Shown: positions 22,333 through 33,772 of the stretch, piece after piece
Position numbering within the stretch: the stretch's first letter is position 1
Layout of the letters: each line of letters opens with the position of its first letter
Source: Conchocele bisecta
Lineage: Eukaryota; Mollusca; Bivalvia; Lucinida; Thyasiridae
Direction: 5' to 3'
Length of the DNA stretch: 64,000 bases
NCBI GenBank assembly: GCA_029237695.1
Contig: CM055266.1
Span: forward strand, 111,927,370-111,991,369
Notes under the pieces: generated by a model
Databases searched by the model: none
The model's input: the letters and a program-made list of their open reading frames with translations, nothing else
Told to the model about the DNA's origin: nothing
Translations under genes and position numbers: made by a program

Positions 22333-22475
22333 CACGGGGTCAGCGGACTATGTCTTTCTAGGGATGTAGCAGTTTGGCCGAATCGACCCCATATACCAAT
22401 TAAGAGATTGAAAATGCATGCTCGCGATAGTTTAGGAGATAATTTAAATTACCAACTGGTTGACCGGTGAAACAG
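22333..22475. repeat. Left terminal inverted repeat of a disrupted element
   Basis: GTCACGGGGTCAGCGGACTA... to CCAACTGGTTGACCGGTG is complementary to 27893-28060. The LINE sits between the two copies. Confidence 0.75.
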
Positions 22476-22844
22476 GCGATTGAAAACAACAATAAATGCC
22501 ATACGAGGCCAAAAAAACCGGGGATGTGTATATTTGACGTCCCCAAGAGTCCCCCTCCCCCCGTACTGTTGTTTCAATGAAATACCCACTGGTTACACTT
22601 TTAGAATGTGTCTACATGCCGATTTTGTTTCACGTTCTTTGATAGTGAAATATTGATTTAGTCAATGAATTGTGCACACCGTATGCCATGATCTGACTGC
22701 GTGATGTGCATCCTGATATGTGACGCTGTAAATTCAGTGCACACGTCATAAGAACACTTTTGTCAAACTCTATCTAAGACATTTTAGCAAAAGTGAGAAA
22801 ACGTTGAATCTGTTATATGAAAACAATAAAAATAATTTGTCCAA

Positions 22845-22922
22845 GGCTCGAACTCGCACAAAATGAACGCAGGTCAAATGCATTTACCGAGCGCTCTATC
22901 ACCTGAGCTGTGCGGACAATAA
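22845..22922 (-). repeat. tRNA-like sequence (SINE or tRNA pseudogene)
   Basis: The minus strand has CAGCTCAGGTGATAGAGCG (A box) and GCGAGTTCGAGCC (B box), about the length of a tRNA. The central arm does not pair well and no clean anticodon loop can be drawn, so I do not call a functional tRNA. Confidence 0.5.
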
Positions 22923-23165
22923 TGTTTATGCTTGCGGACGAATGGGCAATCAAAATGAATCAACTATCGACAAGTTTTACGTTTACAAATATGGCATTTA
23001 TTGTGGTTTCCCATCGCCTGTTCTTTCTTCTTTTACAATAATGGCAAGCAATCACATTGATTATTTGGCCATGCGTGGGATGTTAGAAAATTGAAAGTAT
23101 GCCAAGGTGGACAAGGCATAGTGAATTCAAACTGGTGCAGCCTTAAAACTTATCCCTACTAAAAC

Positions 23166-24734
23166 CTATGAAAGTGTGCACGATATAGTGATGAAAATAA
23201 TGTTAGTACGGTTACAAGAAAAGAGCCTCAAGTTGCATAAGGGAATAAATGTAGCCAGTGCTGACTTAATCCCAAGGATTGTGTCAGCACTGACTACATG
23301 TGACGGGAGGGAATTCCACACGGTAACTGTCCGTGGGAAAAACGTAAACGTTTGGTAATCAACTGTGGTGAGTGGTTTTTGGAAAGCTAGGTGATGACTG
23401 TGTCGTGTATGCCTTGTTTGCGGTGTCAAGTAGTGGGAGGGGGATACAGCAACAAGGTTAGTTACCATCTTGTAGAAGAAGGTGAGACGACAAGCCTGTC
23501 TCCTTTGCTCTAGAGATGCCCACTTTAATTGTGACATAACGTTAGTCACCGTACCTGGAGTTTTCGCACAGTTGCCTGTTACAAATCTGGCCGCCCTACA
23601 CTGCACATCTTCTATTTTCTGCACCATCCTTGTGCATATAAGGGTCCCAAGCCGTTGCACTATACTCGAGGGCCGGTCTAACAAGGTATGTGTATGCTGA
23701 ATGTTTTGTTTCTGGACGAGCAAGCGGTGTGTTCCTTTTTAGGAATACAAGAGTCTGGCTAGCTTTGCTCGTTATCTTGTTTACGTGTAGGGAACATGAT
23801 ACGTCATGCGATATTTCTACTCCTAAATATGTTGCTTGAGTCACTGTTGTTAAAGGCTGGTTGTGAAGAGTGTATTTGGTTTACAGGACCTAACGTGACC
23901 GAGTTACCTGCATGATATGGCACTTGTCAATGTTAAATGACATCCTTCCATCTCTTCTCCAATTCCGATAGGCTATTTATGTCATATTGTAGTTGTGCAG
24001 CATCTGTTTGTAAAGTGACTTCTTTATATAATACACAGTCGTCTGTAAAGAGACTAACCTTGGATCTAACAGATGCTGACAAGTCCTTAATGTAGAGAAG
24101 AAACAGAAGAGGTCCCAAGACAGATCCCTGCGGGACACCCGATTCCGCTGAAGCTTTGCTGGAAGAAGCACCATCCACAACCACTTGTTGGGATCTGTTG
24201 CTCAGAAATGCCTTGATCCAAAGATTGGTGGAACCCCTGATACCATAGTCTTAAGCCTTGTTTATGAGTCTACCATGATGAACAACATCAAATGTCTTGC
24301 TGAAATCCATGATGGCAACATCAACCTGACCTCCCTGCATGGATTGCACAAGATCATGAATGAAGCAAATCAATTGTATCTCACACGATCGCCGAGCACG
24401 GAAGTCATGTTGGTTGTCAACTAGGATTTGATGGTTATCAAGGTGGTCAAGGACATTGCTACAGACAATGTGCTCAAGGAGCTTACAGGCAATACACGTG
24501 AGAGATACGGGCCTGTAGTTGCTTGCTTTGAATTTCCTCCCTGCTTAAAGTCAGATGGGACAATTCCAGTATTTATAGACTTATTAAATAATGCAGTAAA
24601 TACTGGGGCAATTTCGTTGGCACATTCTTTAAGGACGCGTGGTTTTATCGAGTCTGGTCCTGCTGCCTTATGGGGATTTGAATTAAGCAACAATTTCCTA
24701 ACCCCATTCTCTGTTACAGTTATGTGAGACATGT
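23166..24734 (-). pseudogene. LINE (Jockey/CR1-like) reverse transcriptase and C-terminal region
   Basis: In transcript order: LLLNSNPHKAAGPDSIKPRV (the KAxGPDxI motif), then SGVPQGSVLGPLLFLLYI, LFTDDCVLY in place of the usual FADD, then VSRSLHVNKI-type thumb sequence, LVRPALEYSATAWDPY and the C-terminal FFPRTVTVWNSLPSHVV. This is the order expected of a non-LTR retrotransposon ORF2. The frame is broken in several places. The TDD box keeps both catalytic aspartates, but the element is dead because of frameshifts and the LTR insertion. Its upstream part resumes at 27159 after the inserted LTR. Confidence 0.9.
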
Positions 24735-24739
24735 CTGGG

Positions 24740-27153
24740 TGTCACGAATCGTAGCCGACACTTTTCTTTATCATCCATTAATTGTAACACGGGTCACATA
24801 GTCTAGAGCAGTAATCGAATATTCTAGTACAGGACGATCGAAAAGGTATGGTGTGTGAAATATCGCCCGTGGGATACACCGCTGGAGAGAATAGCGCATT
24901 ATCCGAAACCGCGCACGGACCACCAGTATTGGATTTTGTACTGGTCGTATCTGGGTGATCTACACTGTTTATGCAGACTTAGATGCTAGCCTAATTACCT
25001 AGTAGGTCATACCTATTTATGACTGAAGTATTTCAGATTAATTCACCAGATATCTCATGAGCTAGATGACTGTCAGAACATTAGTCCACTTACGCAAAAT
25101 TGTAAGCCAAATGTTGGCACATAAGTTTTACATTGACAATCAGACTATATGAGGATAGTCATGCACTAGGGTGGGGGTATATATTCGTTGTAGCACCATA
25201 TACTATCAGTTGGACACTCAATTACATTCTTGTGACATTGGTTTTCACTGGGAATTGGTGAGTACATATGTTTGTAGTTACTTTCTAATGTTGCCATTTA
25301 AGTCTGAATCTTGCCAAGACCGGCAATTCTAAGCAGTGTTATCGTATCCTCGATAATACTGCACTATTTAATTTACCTGAGTTATTTGGCCCCGTTTTGA
25401 CCAAACGCTTGGTCAATAAAAGCCGTATGGCATGTATCCGCTGATGTAGATTATCTCCCTTAATCAAATATTATTGATTCGTCGTGTTTACGTGTAAATG
25501 ATAACGATTACAGGACTGGTATGTGGGAGCATTGTAGTGGCATATTATTCTCGTGTGTTTTTGTTGCATGTCACTCTGACTAATTGGATTAGCAATTTAT
25601 TGTATTTGTAAAACGAAGGGCGAACTTGATTGAAATGTTCACTAACATTAGCTATGCATTTTATATTACGATTCAATCCAATATCAGTCTGCGCCCTGTA
25701 CAATATATGAGAATATTGCCAATTTTAACATGTCAGAATTGTAACGTGAATTTTCTGGACGACTTTCATTACTCTATGGGGGAACACATGTAAACTCCTA
25801 ATCCAGTCGTCTGTATATTCATTTCATTAAGTCATATTACGTTCGCAGTGTGTTGTAAATATTGTAAATGCTATTGCGACCAGGATGGACCAGATCGGAC
25901 AGTTCTGCTCTAATTGCACTGATTTATACATCAGTAAGCTGCAATAAGGACATGATGTGAAGTATAATTTGTTTCAATCACTGATGCTTTGGGTCAGCCT
26001 GTGGAATCCTACAGTCTGATTAGAGTATACAGTGTTTATTATTAGTAATGTAATGTAATGTAATACTGTGAGTCTGCAGAGGAGAATACTTGGCACAGTT
26101 GCTCTTTATTAAGTTAGCGCAGTTGGCCACGGGTAGTCTGATCAAGGTAAGGCCTGTCGCAATCAAATTTTTCTTTACTAATGGTAAATAACTGTGAATG
26201 ACGTCTGTATTCACATGTACGGCACGGCTGTGAAGAGATATATCGTTGGGTACACTAGATATAGTGGTTGTTCATTAATGTGTTATATCGCATTTTCCGA
26301 CTTATGAATTTCATCAGCCCCCTTCTTCCAATTAGTGAAAATATCTTTGTGTACATTTCATAAATTTATCATGTTTCATCATTGTAATATATGATGATGT
26401 TTAGTATTGCCATGCAATCGGGATATTGATTTCATGTGCACTACTGTGACTATTATTGAGACTATAACATGTTCCATTCTGGTAACAACACCGTTGGTGT
26501 TTTGTAGTCCCAGCCAGTACACTAGCCAATACACCAGCCAGGCAGCCAGCCAGTCCGCAACGAGCGACGGCACGTCCCTACTTTGTGTCTGAGTAAATTC
26601 AGTACGCAACACAGATTTATTTATTTATTCTGGAGTCCACGACACGACACCGTGTGTTAGCGAGGACTCTGCTCCGCGTGGACCAAGGGCGTAATCGAGT
26701 GGGGCATATTCCGGTGACGTCATTCCGTCAAAGGACGTGATGAATCGATAAGGACGTTCACCGATGCGTTATGGACCCCATCCGCCCAAGTAGGCTCTGT
26801 ATCTCATAAGTACCAGTAACTTTACGACGTTAGTACAACGTCACTCCCATCATGGCGGAAGCCGGAGTTGTTTAGCTGATCTCTAACATTGGATATTGAT
26901 CCAGATCATGATGACGTTTACTTTTGACTTTACCTACCTGTTCCAGAATCGTGGATGTGCCTTGGTTGTGCAAGGGCCTGTGGCGGTGGCTGCTAGGGGA
27001 CGTTGTCCGTACTGACATATTCATCTATTGTTTATGCTTATCATTTATGTAAATACATCATCCTTGTAAAAATATACATTGTTGTCTCTGTCCACAACGT
27101 GCTTGGTGTTCCGTCCCTTCAGTAGACTAGCCCGGTGTCACCCTGGCGTGACA
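24740..27153. mobile_element. Solo LTR, 2414 bp, with CTGGG target duplication
   Basis: Runs from TGTCACGAATCGTAGCCGAC to CCTGGCGTGACA, so it has TG...CA ends with a 7-bp inverted repeat. CTGGG is duplicated exactly at 24735-24739 and 27154-27158. It interrupts the LINE. It matches the 4871-6028 copy at both ends and carries an extra 1250-bp segment in the middle. Confidence 0.85.
25258..26507 (+). other. Intron-like segment inside the solo LTR
   Basis: Starts GTGAGTACATATG and ends GGTGTTTTGTAG. The flanks join as GGGAATTG/TCCCAGCC, and the other LTR copy has GGGAACTCTGTCCCAGC at that place with no insert. The boundaries therefore fall at GT...AG. Confidence 0.6.
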
Positions 27154-27158
27154 CTGGG

Positions 27159-27886
27159 TACGGGCTTTGACCAAGGTCGGGAATATAACTGTCATCTCTT
27201 CTTGTGAAGCTTCCGGTTTAGGATCTCAGCCTTATCCGTGGCTTCTGACTTGAGAATCCCACCTTCCCTCAAGGGGGCTACTCCACACGAGTCATTTAAG
27301 CTTTTAACAAACCCCATACTTTATTGGTTGTGCCGTGCTTATGCTCAGTCGGGTCACAAATAATATTATTCATATAATCCCAGTAGCATTGCCTTGATTT
27401 CATCTGGATTAGTGCCTTGAATTTTTTAACTTTGGAGAAGATAGCATTATTTTTAGTATTTTTCATATTTGCATAAAGTCTGTCTCTCTTGTTCATCAAT
27501 TGTTTAATTTCTCTATTCAGCCATAGGAGGTGTTGCTTACCACTGACTAGTTTAGTGGGACTATGCTTAATAATGAGCCCATTTAGGCTGGAGGTGAAGC
27601 TGTCACAGAGCTCCTGGACACATATCCTATCCAGGTTGGTCAACATGTTTACACCAAAAGATGCAATGCCAGATTGTATTTCATTCCAGTTGGCCTTATC
27701 AAATAAGTATAATTTCCTCTTTTCTTTCAAATTTATTCGTGCCGAGGAGGTAATATCTAAGAAGGGAATATAATTATCACTAAATCCTGGTATCACTTTT
27801 ATGTTTTCCACTATTCAGAGGTTATTTACAAACATGAGATCCAGACAATTGCTTGAGGTGTCCGTAGTCCTATTTGGCTCGTGTAC
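27159..27886 (-). pseudogene. LINE 5' part: endonuclease end and EN-RT linker
   Basis: Transcript order runs from the last part of an APE-type endonuclease (SSNCLDLMFVNN, then IPGFSDNYIP, where the family has 'PGxSDHxxV') into the linker (ICVQELCDSFTSSLNGLI, then KQHLLWLNREIKQLMNKRDR). The catalytic histidine of the SDH box is asparagine here. Everything before this is missing, a typical 5' truncation, and the break at about 27886 coincides with the edge of the surrounding inverted-repeat element. Confidence 0.85.
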
Positions 27887-27892
27887 TACACC

Positions 27893-28060
27893 AGTCAACC
27901 AGTTGGTAATTTAAAATATCTCCGAAGCTATCGGGAGCATGCATTTTCAAGCTCTAAAATGCTGTAGATAAGGCGTTGATTCGGCCAGTTAAAATGGCTG
28001 CAAACAGCTACATCCCTATAAAGCTACAATAGACACAGTCCGCTGACCCCGTGACGTCAC
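27893..28060. repeat. Right terminal inverted repeat of the disrupted element
   Basis: Complement of 22333-22475, from ACCAGTCAACCAGTTGG to AGTCCGCTGACCCCGTGAC, with small indels. Confidence 0.75.
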
Positions 28061-28089
28061 GTGTCCTTGCCAATGTATCGGAAACCAAC

Positions 28090-28990
28090 AGTAAAGTGGT
28101 AGAATAATGCAATATGTGCTTCTAGCGTGTCTTGGATGGTCAATTATTGTGTGTGTATACATGAAACGCATTTCTAAAAAATGTATAACATAATTCAAAT
28201 GCGCCCTGATCAGATGATTATTTGAACATTTACAAGGAAATCTCACATGGGCCTGTCTTACGAATATCCTTGTAATGAGGCACCTGGTGGGCGAGAATTC
28301 ATTGTGTCACGATTCACGTACACGTGCTTGTCTGACATCTAGCAACGACAAATTGTCTAAATTAATGCATACGGTTGATGTTTATTGTTTTCAATGGTTG
28401 TTGACGTGTTAATTATCACGTCAAAGCGTCATGATGTCGAAGTATATTTTGGCGTCGCCAGGGTTGCATGGGATTACATTGAATATAAGTTAATCTGATA
28501 ATAATTTGTAAATGATCCACTGAACTGGCATATATATGGGCGAGAGAAAATATCCATCTTACGCACGTGTGGGACACTCGTGGTCAGAATATGTCGTCAG
28601 ACACTCGGCAGAGCCTCGTTTTTGACAACATATTTTGACACTCGGGTGGAATATCCTTGTCGCACACGAGTGTGTTCTTTTTATTTGTACATATATGCAT
28701 ATATCGTCTCTCGTAATTCTTCATAGAATGGTAATTGTGCAACATCGGTATGTAAATATATTGTATGCTGTTGTTTTTTTTGTATAATTGATGAGACGTA
28801 AATAAATATTAAAAATATGACGGCTACTTTTAGTCTCTACTTCCATTATTGTGGGCGAGACAATAAATGGGGCTTGGTAAAGAATTGATTATAATACTGG
28901 GAAATAACTAGTGTTTGTAAACGCCAGTTAGTGTTCTTATTACGAACATGTTTGTCCTAGCGTGTATAATGAGAATATCTTTCTAAATGG
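28090..28990. other. Stretch with no gene; one small inverted repeat
   Basis: An imperfect inverted repeat with GACACTCG words lies at about 28556-28675 (around CAGACACTCGGCAGAGCCTC). Otherwise nothing recognised. Confidence 0.4.
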
Positions 28991-29005
28991 TTATTGTATT
29001 ATCTA

Positions 29006-29375
29006 CGAAGCCCCGCAGGGGACATGGATTTTTTTTATTAATTCGTTCCCACGAAATAACCATTCGTTCCCTCAATTTAACAATTCGTTCCCTCGAATTA
29101 ACAATTCGTTCCCATGATATAATAATTCGTTCCCTCGAATTAACAATTCGTTCCCATGAAATGACAATTCGTTCCCTCAATTTAACGATTCATTAATTCG
29201 TGGGAACGAATTGTTATATCGTGGGAACGAATTTTATTTCGAGGAAACGAATTGTTAAATTGAGGGAACGAATTGTTAATTCGTGGGAACGAATTGTTAA
29301 ATGGAGGGAACGAATTGTTATTTCGCGGGAACGAATTAATAGAATAAAGAATTATACGTCACCTGCGGGGCTCCG
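29006..29375. mobile_element. Family B foldback element (copy 2)
   Basis: TA-flanked. CGAAGCCCCGCAGGGGACAT to CTGCGGGGCTCCG. Fifteen or so 21-bp units, forward in the left half and reverse in the right half. Confidence 0.9.
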
Positions 29376-29399
29376 TAGGTACATACATAGTGATATAAT

Positions 29400-30480
29400 G
29401 CCAAATTGACTTCCCAGCTTATCATAGTTTCTGATATCCCGAACTAGAAAATAACGCATGGCTTTGTTGGGTATGTGATGAAACAAAATGGTGCAATTGA
29501 TTAATATATGTCATTTACTGAGCACCAAGCGAAGATACACATATTGGACTAGAAACAAAATTGCTACCCCGCTCCATACCTCTCGCTAGGGTAGCAATTT
29601 AACCCAATCTCTTTAATGTAACACATGGAAGAGTTATTTGCGCTATCGGTTATCCGGCGTGTTTGATATCTGCATCAATAAAGTATTAATAAATAACATA
29701 CACATCCAGAAATTGGTTATCGCACTGTGCAAAGGTGCTTATCTGCCATTTACATGTATATCTTGTAAATTTGAAAGCTTCATTTTGTTATGTTGAATGT
29801 TGAACAACAGTAAAAGAAAATATGGCTTCCATTGGAAAATGATTTCCCTGTTCTATTATTTTTGGCAATTTACTTGTTCTACATCAAATATTATTTGTTT
29901 AAAGGTATAAAATATACAGTTTACTAAATGTTCACCTACTTTGGGTATGCACTTCGGTTGCTCAAATTGTTTAATGAGTCAAATTGTAGCCGTAGATAAC
30001 ATATCGGAGGCGAATTATTGTAGCTAATATCTGATACATCATCTATAAGGCACGGTCACTTTATCGTCAGGCCCGTACGCAGAGTGGGTGCGACGGGTGC
30101 GTACAACCCCCTAACCTTTTCAACACCACAGGCCTGTATTATGGTATTGGAAGAAAGTGTAGATCCAGATGAGCCGTCTCATCAGGATCTGCACGTTTTG
30201 CAGGTAATTTTCATAATTTTCAGAACAAAAACACCCCATGTTCATAAAATGGACAGGTCTGAATATCATTTTGCGATAAATTGGATTGGTTGCACAATTA
30301 ACATATCAAAATCCATTCCAGTTACTTAGGGATGAAAGGGTTAATCTGCCGAGAATCTGTCCGTGGATGTGCACAAACAAAGTTTGGCCCTTCGCGCCGT
30401 CGATAACGCACAACCCTAAATTAATTTCTGCGTACTGGCCTGGTTGTTGTTTCAATTTACTTGCCCTGTTTTCTTATAGT
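29400..30480. other. Intron stretch with no gene
   Basis: Contains a short inverted repeat (ATTGCTACCCCGC...GCTAGGGTAGCAAT, 29560-29598) and, at 30072-30125, a CCCGTACGCAGAGTGGGTGC repeat-like motif. No coding similarity until the exon at 30487. Confidence 0.4.
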
Positions 30481-30486
30481 TTATAC

Positions 30487-30645
30487 CTGGTGAGTGTTGT
30501 CTCCAATGCGGCTATGGAGCACGGTGAGAATGCATAAGGATTGCGTGCCTCGGCATACGGCACCACGGGTTGACTGGAGGTCGCCATTAAATAGCTGGTG
30601 TACGTCTCGCATCCAGTCACCTCGTCGTCGTGGAGGACTCCCATG
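30487..30645 (-). CDS. M12B metalloprotease exon with third zinc histidine and Met-turn
   Basis: A 159-bp exon with acceptor TACTGTTACAG and donor CACCAG/GTATAAAC. It starts MGVLHDDEVTGC, which completes HELAHxMGVLHD across the junction, and then gives TSYLMATSS, the YLM Met-turn under the zinc. It ends with NPYAFSPCSIAAL, the usual F-S-x-C-S close of the catalytic domain. The three zinc histidines, the catalytic glutamate, the glycine and the aspartate of HExxHxxGxxHD are all present, so the protease is predicted to be active. About 50 bp upstream of the acceptor the intron turns into a truncated MITE. Confidence 0.9.
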
Positions 30646-30696
30646 CTGTAACAGTACCGCGCGTCACTCACAGCAGTGCCGTAACTGCTATGCGAA

Positions 30697-31048
30697 TTTA
30701 ACATGGGGGAAAAAGAGGCGGAAGAGGTGGGGGAGGAGTCAACAAACTAAAAATGTTGGAAATTTGCTTCGAAATCTGGCTAGATCGCTTAGAAATGATG
30801 TAACTAAGAAAACAAAAGTTAGACTTTGAAAACCGGTCCACAAATAAAAAAATGTAAACAAAATCTACTTATAGCCCCCATATTTTTTCGTAATAAAATC
30901 AATATTTTACGGAATTTCGTCAAATAACATTTTCTGGGGTGAGTGACATTTTATTGATGGAAAAGTACTTACATTTAAATATTGTTTTGGATTTAATGTG
31001 TTTAATGGCCAAAAGTTCGTCGGCAGCAAAACGTGGAACAGACAGTAG
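30697..31048. mobile_element. Family C MITE, 5'-truncated
   Basis: From AACATGGGGGAAAAAGAGGC to GCAGCAAAACGTGGAACAGACAGT. Shares its right end and interior with 31.48-31.95 and 39.83-40.35 kb. Confidence 0.75.
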
Positions 31049-31177
31049 GGTAAGGTAGACGATGCGGCCTTTCATTTGGCGGATTTTGTTTAATGCTAAG
31101 AATTGAAAAAAATCCCGAGAGTGGTGGCGGGGAGAATGCTCTCTGAACCCCATATCGGGACTTGATTCGCCTCGTCT

Positions 31178-31404
31178 GCGGCCCGTTTCACTAAACTTCG
31201 TACGACTAAAACGTTCGTAAGTGCAACAATTTCACATTAACAATGTTTTCTTGTAACCAATTTTTGGATTTACGTTTATTGAGCATAGGCTGCATATGCA
31301 GCCTATGCTCAATAAATGTAAATCCATCAATTGAAGTTTCCAGACGATTCTAGATTTGCACTTACGAACATTTTAGTCGTACGAAGTTTAGTGAAACGGG
31401 CCCC
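31178..31404. mobile_element. Family D MITE (copy 2)
   Basis: GCCCGTTTCACTAAACTTCG to CGAAGTTTAGTGAAACGGGC, with a central perfect CATAGGCTGCATATGCAGCCTATG palindrome (first 20 nt CATAGGCTGCATATGCAGCC). Confidence 0.9.
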
Positions 31405-31475
31405 TGGTTTTTACTTCTGGTTAATGCCCTGTCACAGGACTTACGTCATATGAGACACGCCATGCGATTTTGTAC

Positions 31476-31945
31476 CTACTGTCTGTTCCACGTTTTGCTG
31501 CCGACGAACGTTTGGCTATTAAACACATTAATTCTAAAATATTTAAAAGTAAGTACTTTTTGATCAATAACAAAAAAGTGACCCTCCGCAAAAAATATTT
31601 ATTTGATGAAATTCCATCAAATATTGATATTATTGCGAACAAACGATTTTCCTGGCGAGATAACTTGAAAATGATGTAATTAAGAAAAGGAAAGTTAGAT
31701 TTTGAAAATCGGTCCACAAATAACAAAATATTTTTAAAAAAATCTATTTTTAGCCCCCATGTTAAATTCCCATAGGAAAATATTTTTTTTCGCAAATCAA
31801 TATTTGATGGAATTTCATTAAATAATTTTTTTTGGGGAGGGTGACTTTTTTGTTATTGATGAAAAAGTAATTTTAGATATTTTTTAGATTTAATGTGTTT
31901 AATGGCCAAATGTTCGTCGGCAGCAAAACGTGGAACAGACAGTAA
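31476..31945. mobile_element. Family C MITE (copy 2), GTCTGTTCCACG subfamily
   Basis: Ends TACTGTCTGTTCCACGTTTT and its complement. About 470 bp, non-coding, with shared inner words CCCCCATGTTAAATTCCCAT and GAAAATCGGTCCAC. Confidence 0.85.
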
Positions 31946-31964
31946 GAACATGTGCGATTTGTCA

Positions 31965-32135
31965 AGAACTAGATTTACAGAAAATGTGGTATTTTGTGTA
32001 AATGATGTCGAAAGATGACGAGAATTTCATAGCAAATACTGAATTTTCTATGAAAATTGTATCATCTTTCGACATCATTTACGGAAAATATGGTAAATTT
32101 TGTAAATAGTTTTCATGAGATATCGCACATGTTCT
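31965..32135. mobile_element. Family P MITE (copy 2)
   Basis: Inverted arms around TGTCGAAAGATGACGAGAAT and its complement, ending GATATCGCACATGTTCTT. Confidence 0.7.
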
Positions 32136-32157
32136 TCCGTACAAAATCGTATTGCGC

Positions 32158-32627
32158 GTCTCAATTACTGGAAAATGGGGTATATCGGTTTTTCGACCAG
32201 TTTACATCCGGATCAGCCTGGGCATCCGCACCGGCTGATCAGGATGTACACTGTTCGCCATCCCATCAATTCAACGCCCGTCATGCTTCTAACAAGCGAT
32301 ATAAATCAGGTTACAGGGTTGTTTTTTTATCAGGAGGTACACTTGTCGCAAATCCTACAATATCTGGGGGCCGTTTCACTAAACTTCGCACTACTAAAAT
32401 GTTTGTAAGTGCAAAATTATGATAGTCTGTACATTTCACATTAACACTGTTTTCTTGTAAGCAATTATTGTATTTACTTATGCAGCCTATGCTCAATAAA
32501 AGTAAATTCATCAATTGAAATTTCCAGACGATCAGAAATTTGACTTACGAACATTTTAGTTGTACGACGTTTAGTGAAACAGCCTCCAGTTTCAGTTCTC
32601 CAGTCCCAGTCACAACTCATGGCGGCG
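32158..32627. mobile_element. Family E MITE interrupted by a family D MITE
   Basis: The left part runs to about 32365 (CGCAAATCCTACAATATCTG) and the right part resumes at 32589 (TTTCAGTTCTCCAGTCCCAG). Family D lies at 32366-32588. Confidence 0.75.
32366..32588. mobile_element. Family D MITE (copy 3), nested
   Basis: GGGGGCCGTTTCACTAAACT to ACGTTTAGTGAAACAGCCTCC. Confidence 0.8.
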
Positions 32628-32689
32628 ACTGTAAGATTTTCTTTGAATTCAGCACAATGTTATTAAAAGCATAGTCCGTTATATAGTTA

Positions 32690-32924
32690 CGGAAGCCCAT
32701 TAGGGCCACTTCATTTTTTTTATCTTTTCTTGAATTTTCGAGATCTTTTCTTGAATTTTCAAGATGGTTTCTTGATTTTCAAGATCTTTTCTTGAACATT
32801 CAAGAAAGATCTTGAACATTCAAGAAAAGATCTTGAAAATTCAAGAAAAGAACTTGAAAATTCAAGAAAACATCTTGAATAAATGGAAATTAAAAAAAAG
32901 TGAAATGGCCCTAATGGGCTTCCG
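32690..32924. mobile_element. Family L foldback element with 21-bp units
   Basis: TA-flanked. CGGAAGCCCATTAGGGCCAC to TGGCCCTAATGGGCTTCCG. The interior is repeated CTTTTCTTGAATTTTCAAGA units, 20-21 bp long and themselves near-palindromic. Confidence 0.85.
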
Positions 32925-33050
32925 TATATAGTAGTGTATTTTATAAGAGAACAACAATTCGGAAGGTCACTATGTACCCCCGTCGAGGTGTAGCCAGTAT
33001 GTCAGATGGATTGTGCGTATTTATCGACTTCTGCATATAGGTGGTGCATT

Positions 33051-33480
33051 TAAAGGTACATGCCCACTTAGTAGGCACATGTTCTTTATATGATTTAAAT
33101 AAGTGTATAATTGTGCCACTCTTCCACAAATTCTAAAACTTACGAGTGCCCGCTATACAGATATAATCATTTAGTAATATTTATTTTACTGATAGTGACG
33201 CGCGGTGGTATCACGCTATTTTCATATGCAAATGAGGCATGATATTTTTTAATTATTTATGCTAATTAAATGAGTCACCTGAACAAATAATATTTAGGAC
33301 AGATTATAAAGTATGATCATTGCACATCGAAAAATAAATACAGATAATAGATAGTAACATTTTAAGGAAACACAGTTATCGCCCCTGATATCAGTGTGCA
33401 AATTTATTTCTGATATAAAATGTATAATAGTGTCAATCAATATGTGGGTTAATAGTGAATGAATGTTTATTTTGCCAGAA
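33051..33480. mobile_element. Family G MITE, right end lost
   Basis: AAAGGTACATGCCCACTTAG start, as in the 21.47-kb copy. It runs directly into a family D half copy at about 33480. Confidence 0.7.
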
Positions 33481-33633
33481 AATTTCACATTAACACTGTT
33501 TTCTTGTAAACATGTATTGAATCTAGATTTATCGAGCATACTTATTATGCAGCGTATGCTCAATAAATGTAAATCCATCAATTGAAATTTCCAGACGATC
33601 CTAAATTGAAGCTTAGTGAAACCGCCCCCAGTA
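33480..33633. mobile_element. Family D MITE half copy
   Basis: Starts inside the element (TTTCACATTAACACTGTTTT) and ends AGCTTAGTGAAACCGCCCCC. Confidence 0.7.
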
Positions 33634-33772
33634 TAGTGTAAAGTTAAATAAAAAATGAACATTTTTGTCACAGAAAGCTTAGTTCGTACGAATGTTGCAA
33701 CCCCGAACCCCCCTCCAGATCCGCCCCTGGCACAATGGATCGCATTAATGTGTGAAGTTAAATGTGTATCAT

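Noticed and set aside
22845..22922. Functional tRNA gene
   Set aside because: A and B boxes are present but the anticodon arm does not form; more like a SINE head.
29040..29340. Regular repeats resembling a CRISPR array
   Set aside because: Units are back to back with no unique spacers, the array reverses at mid-point, and the genome is eukaryotic.
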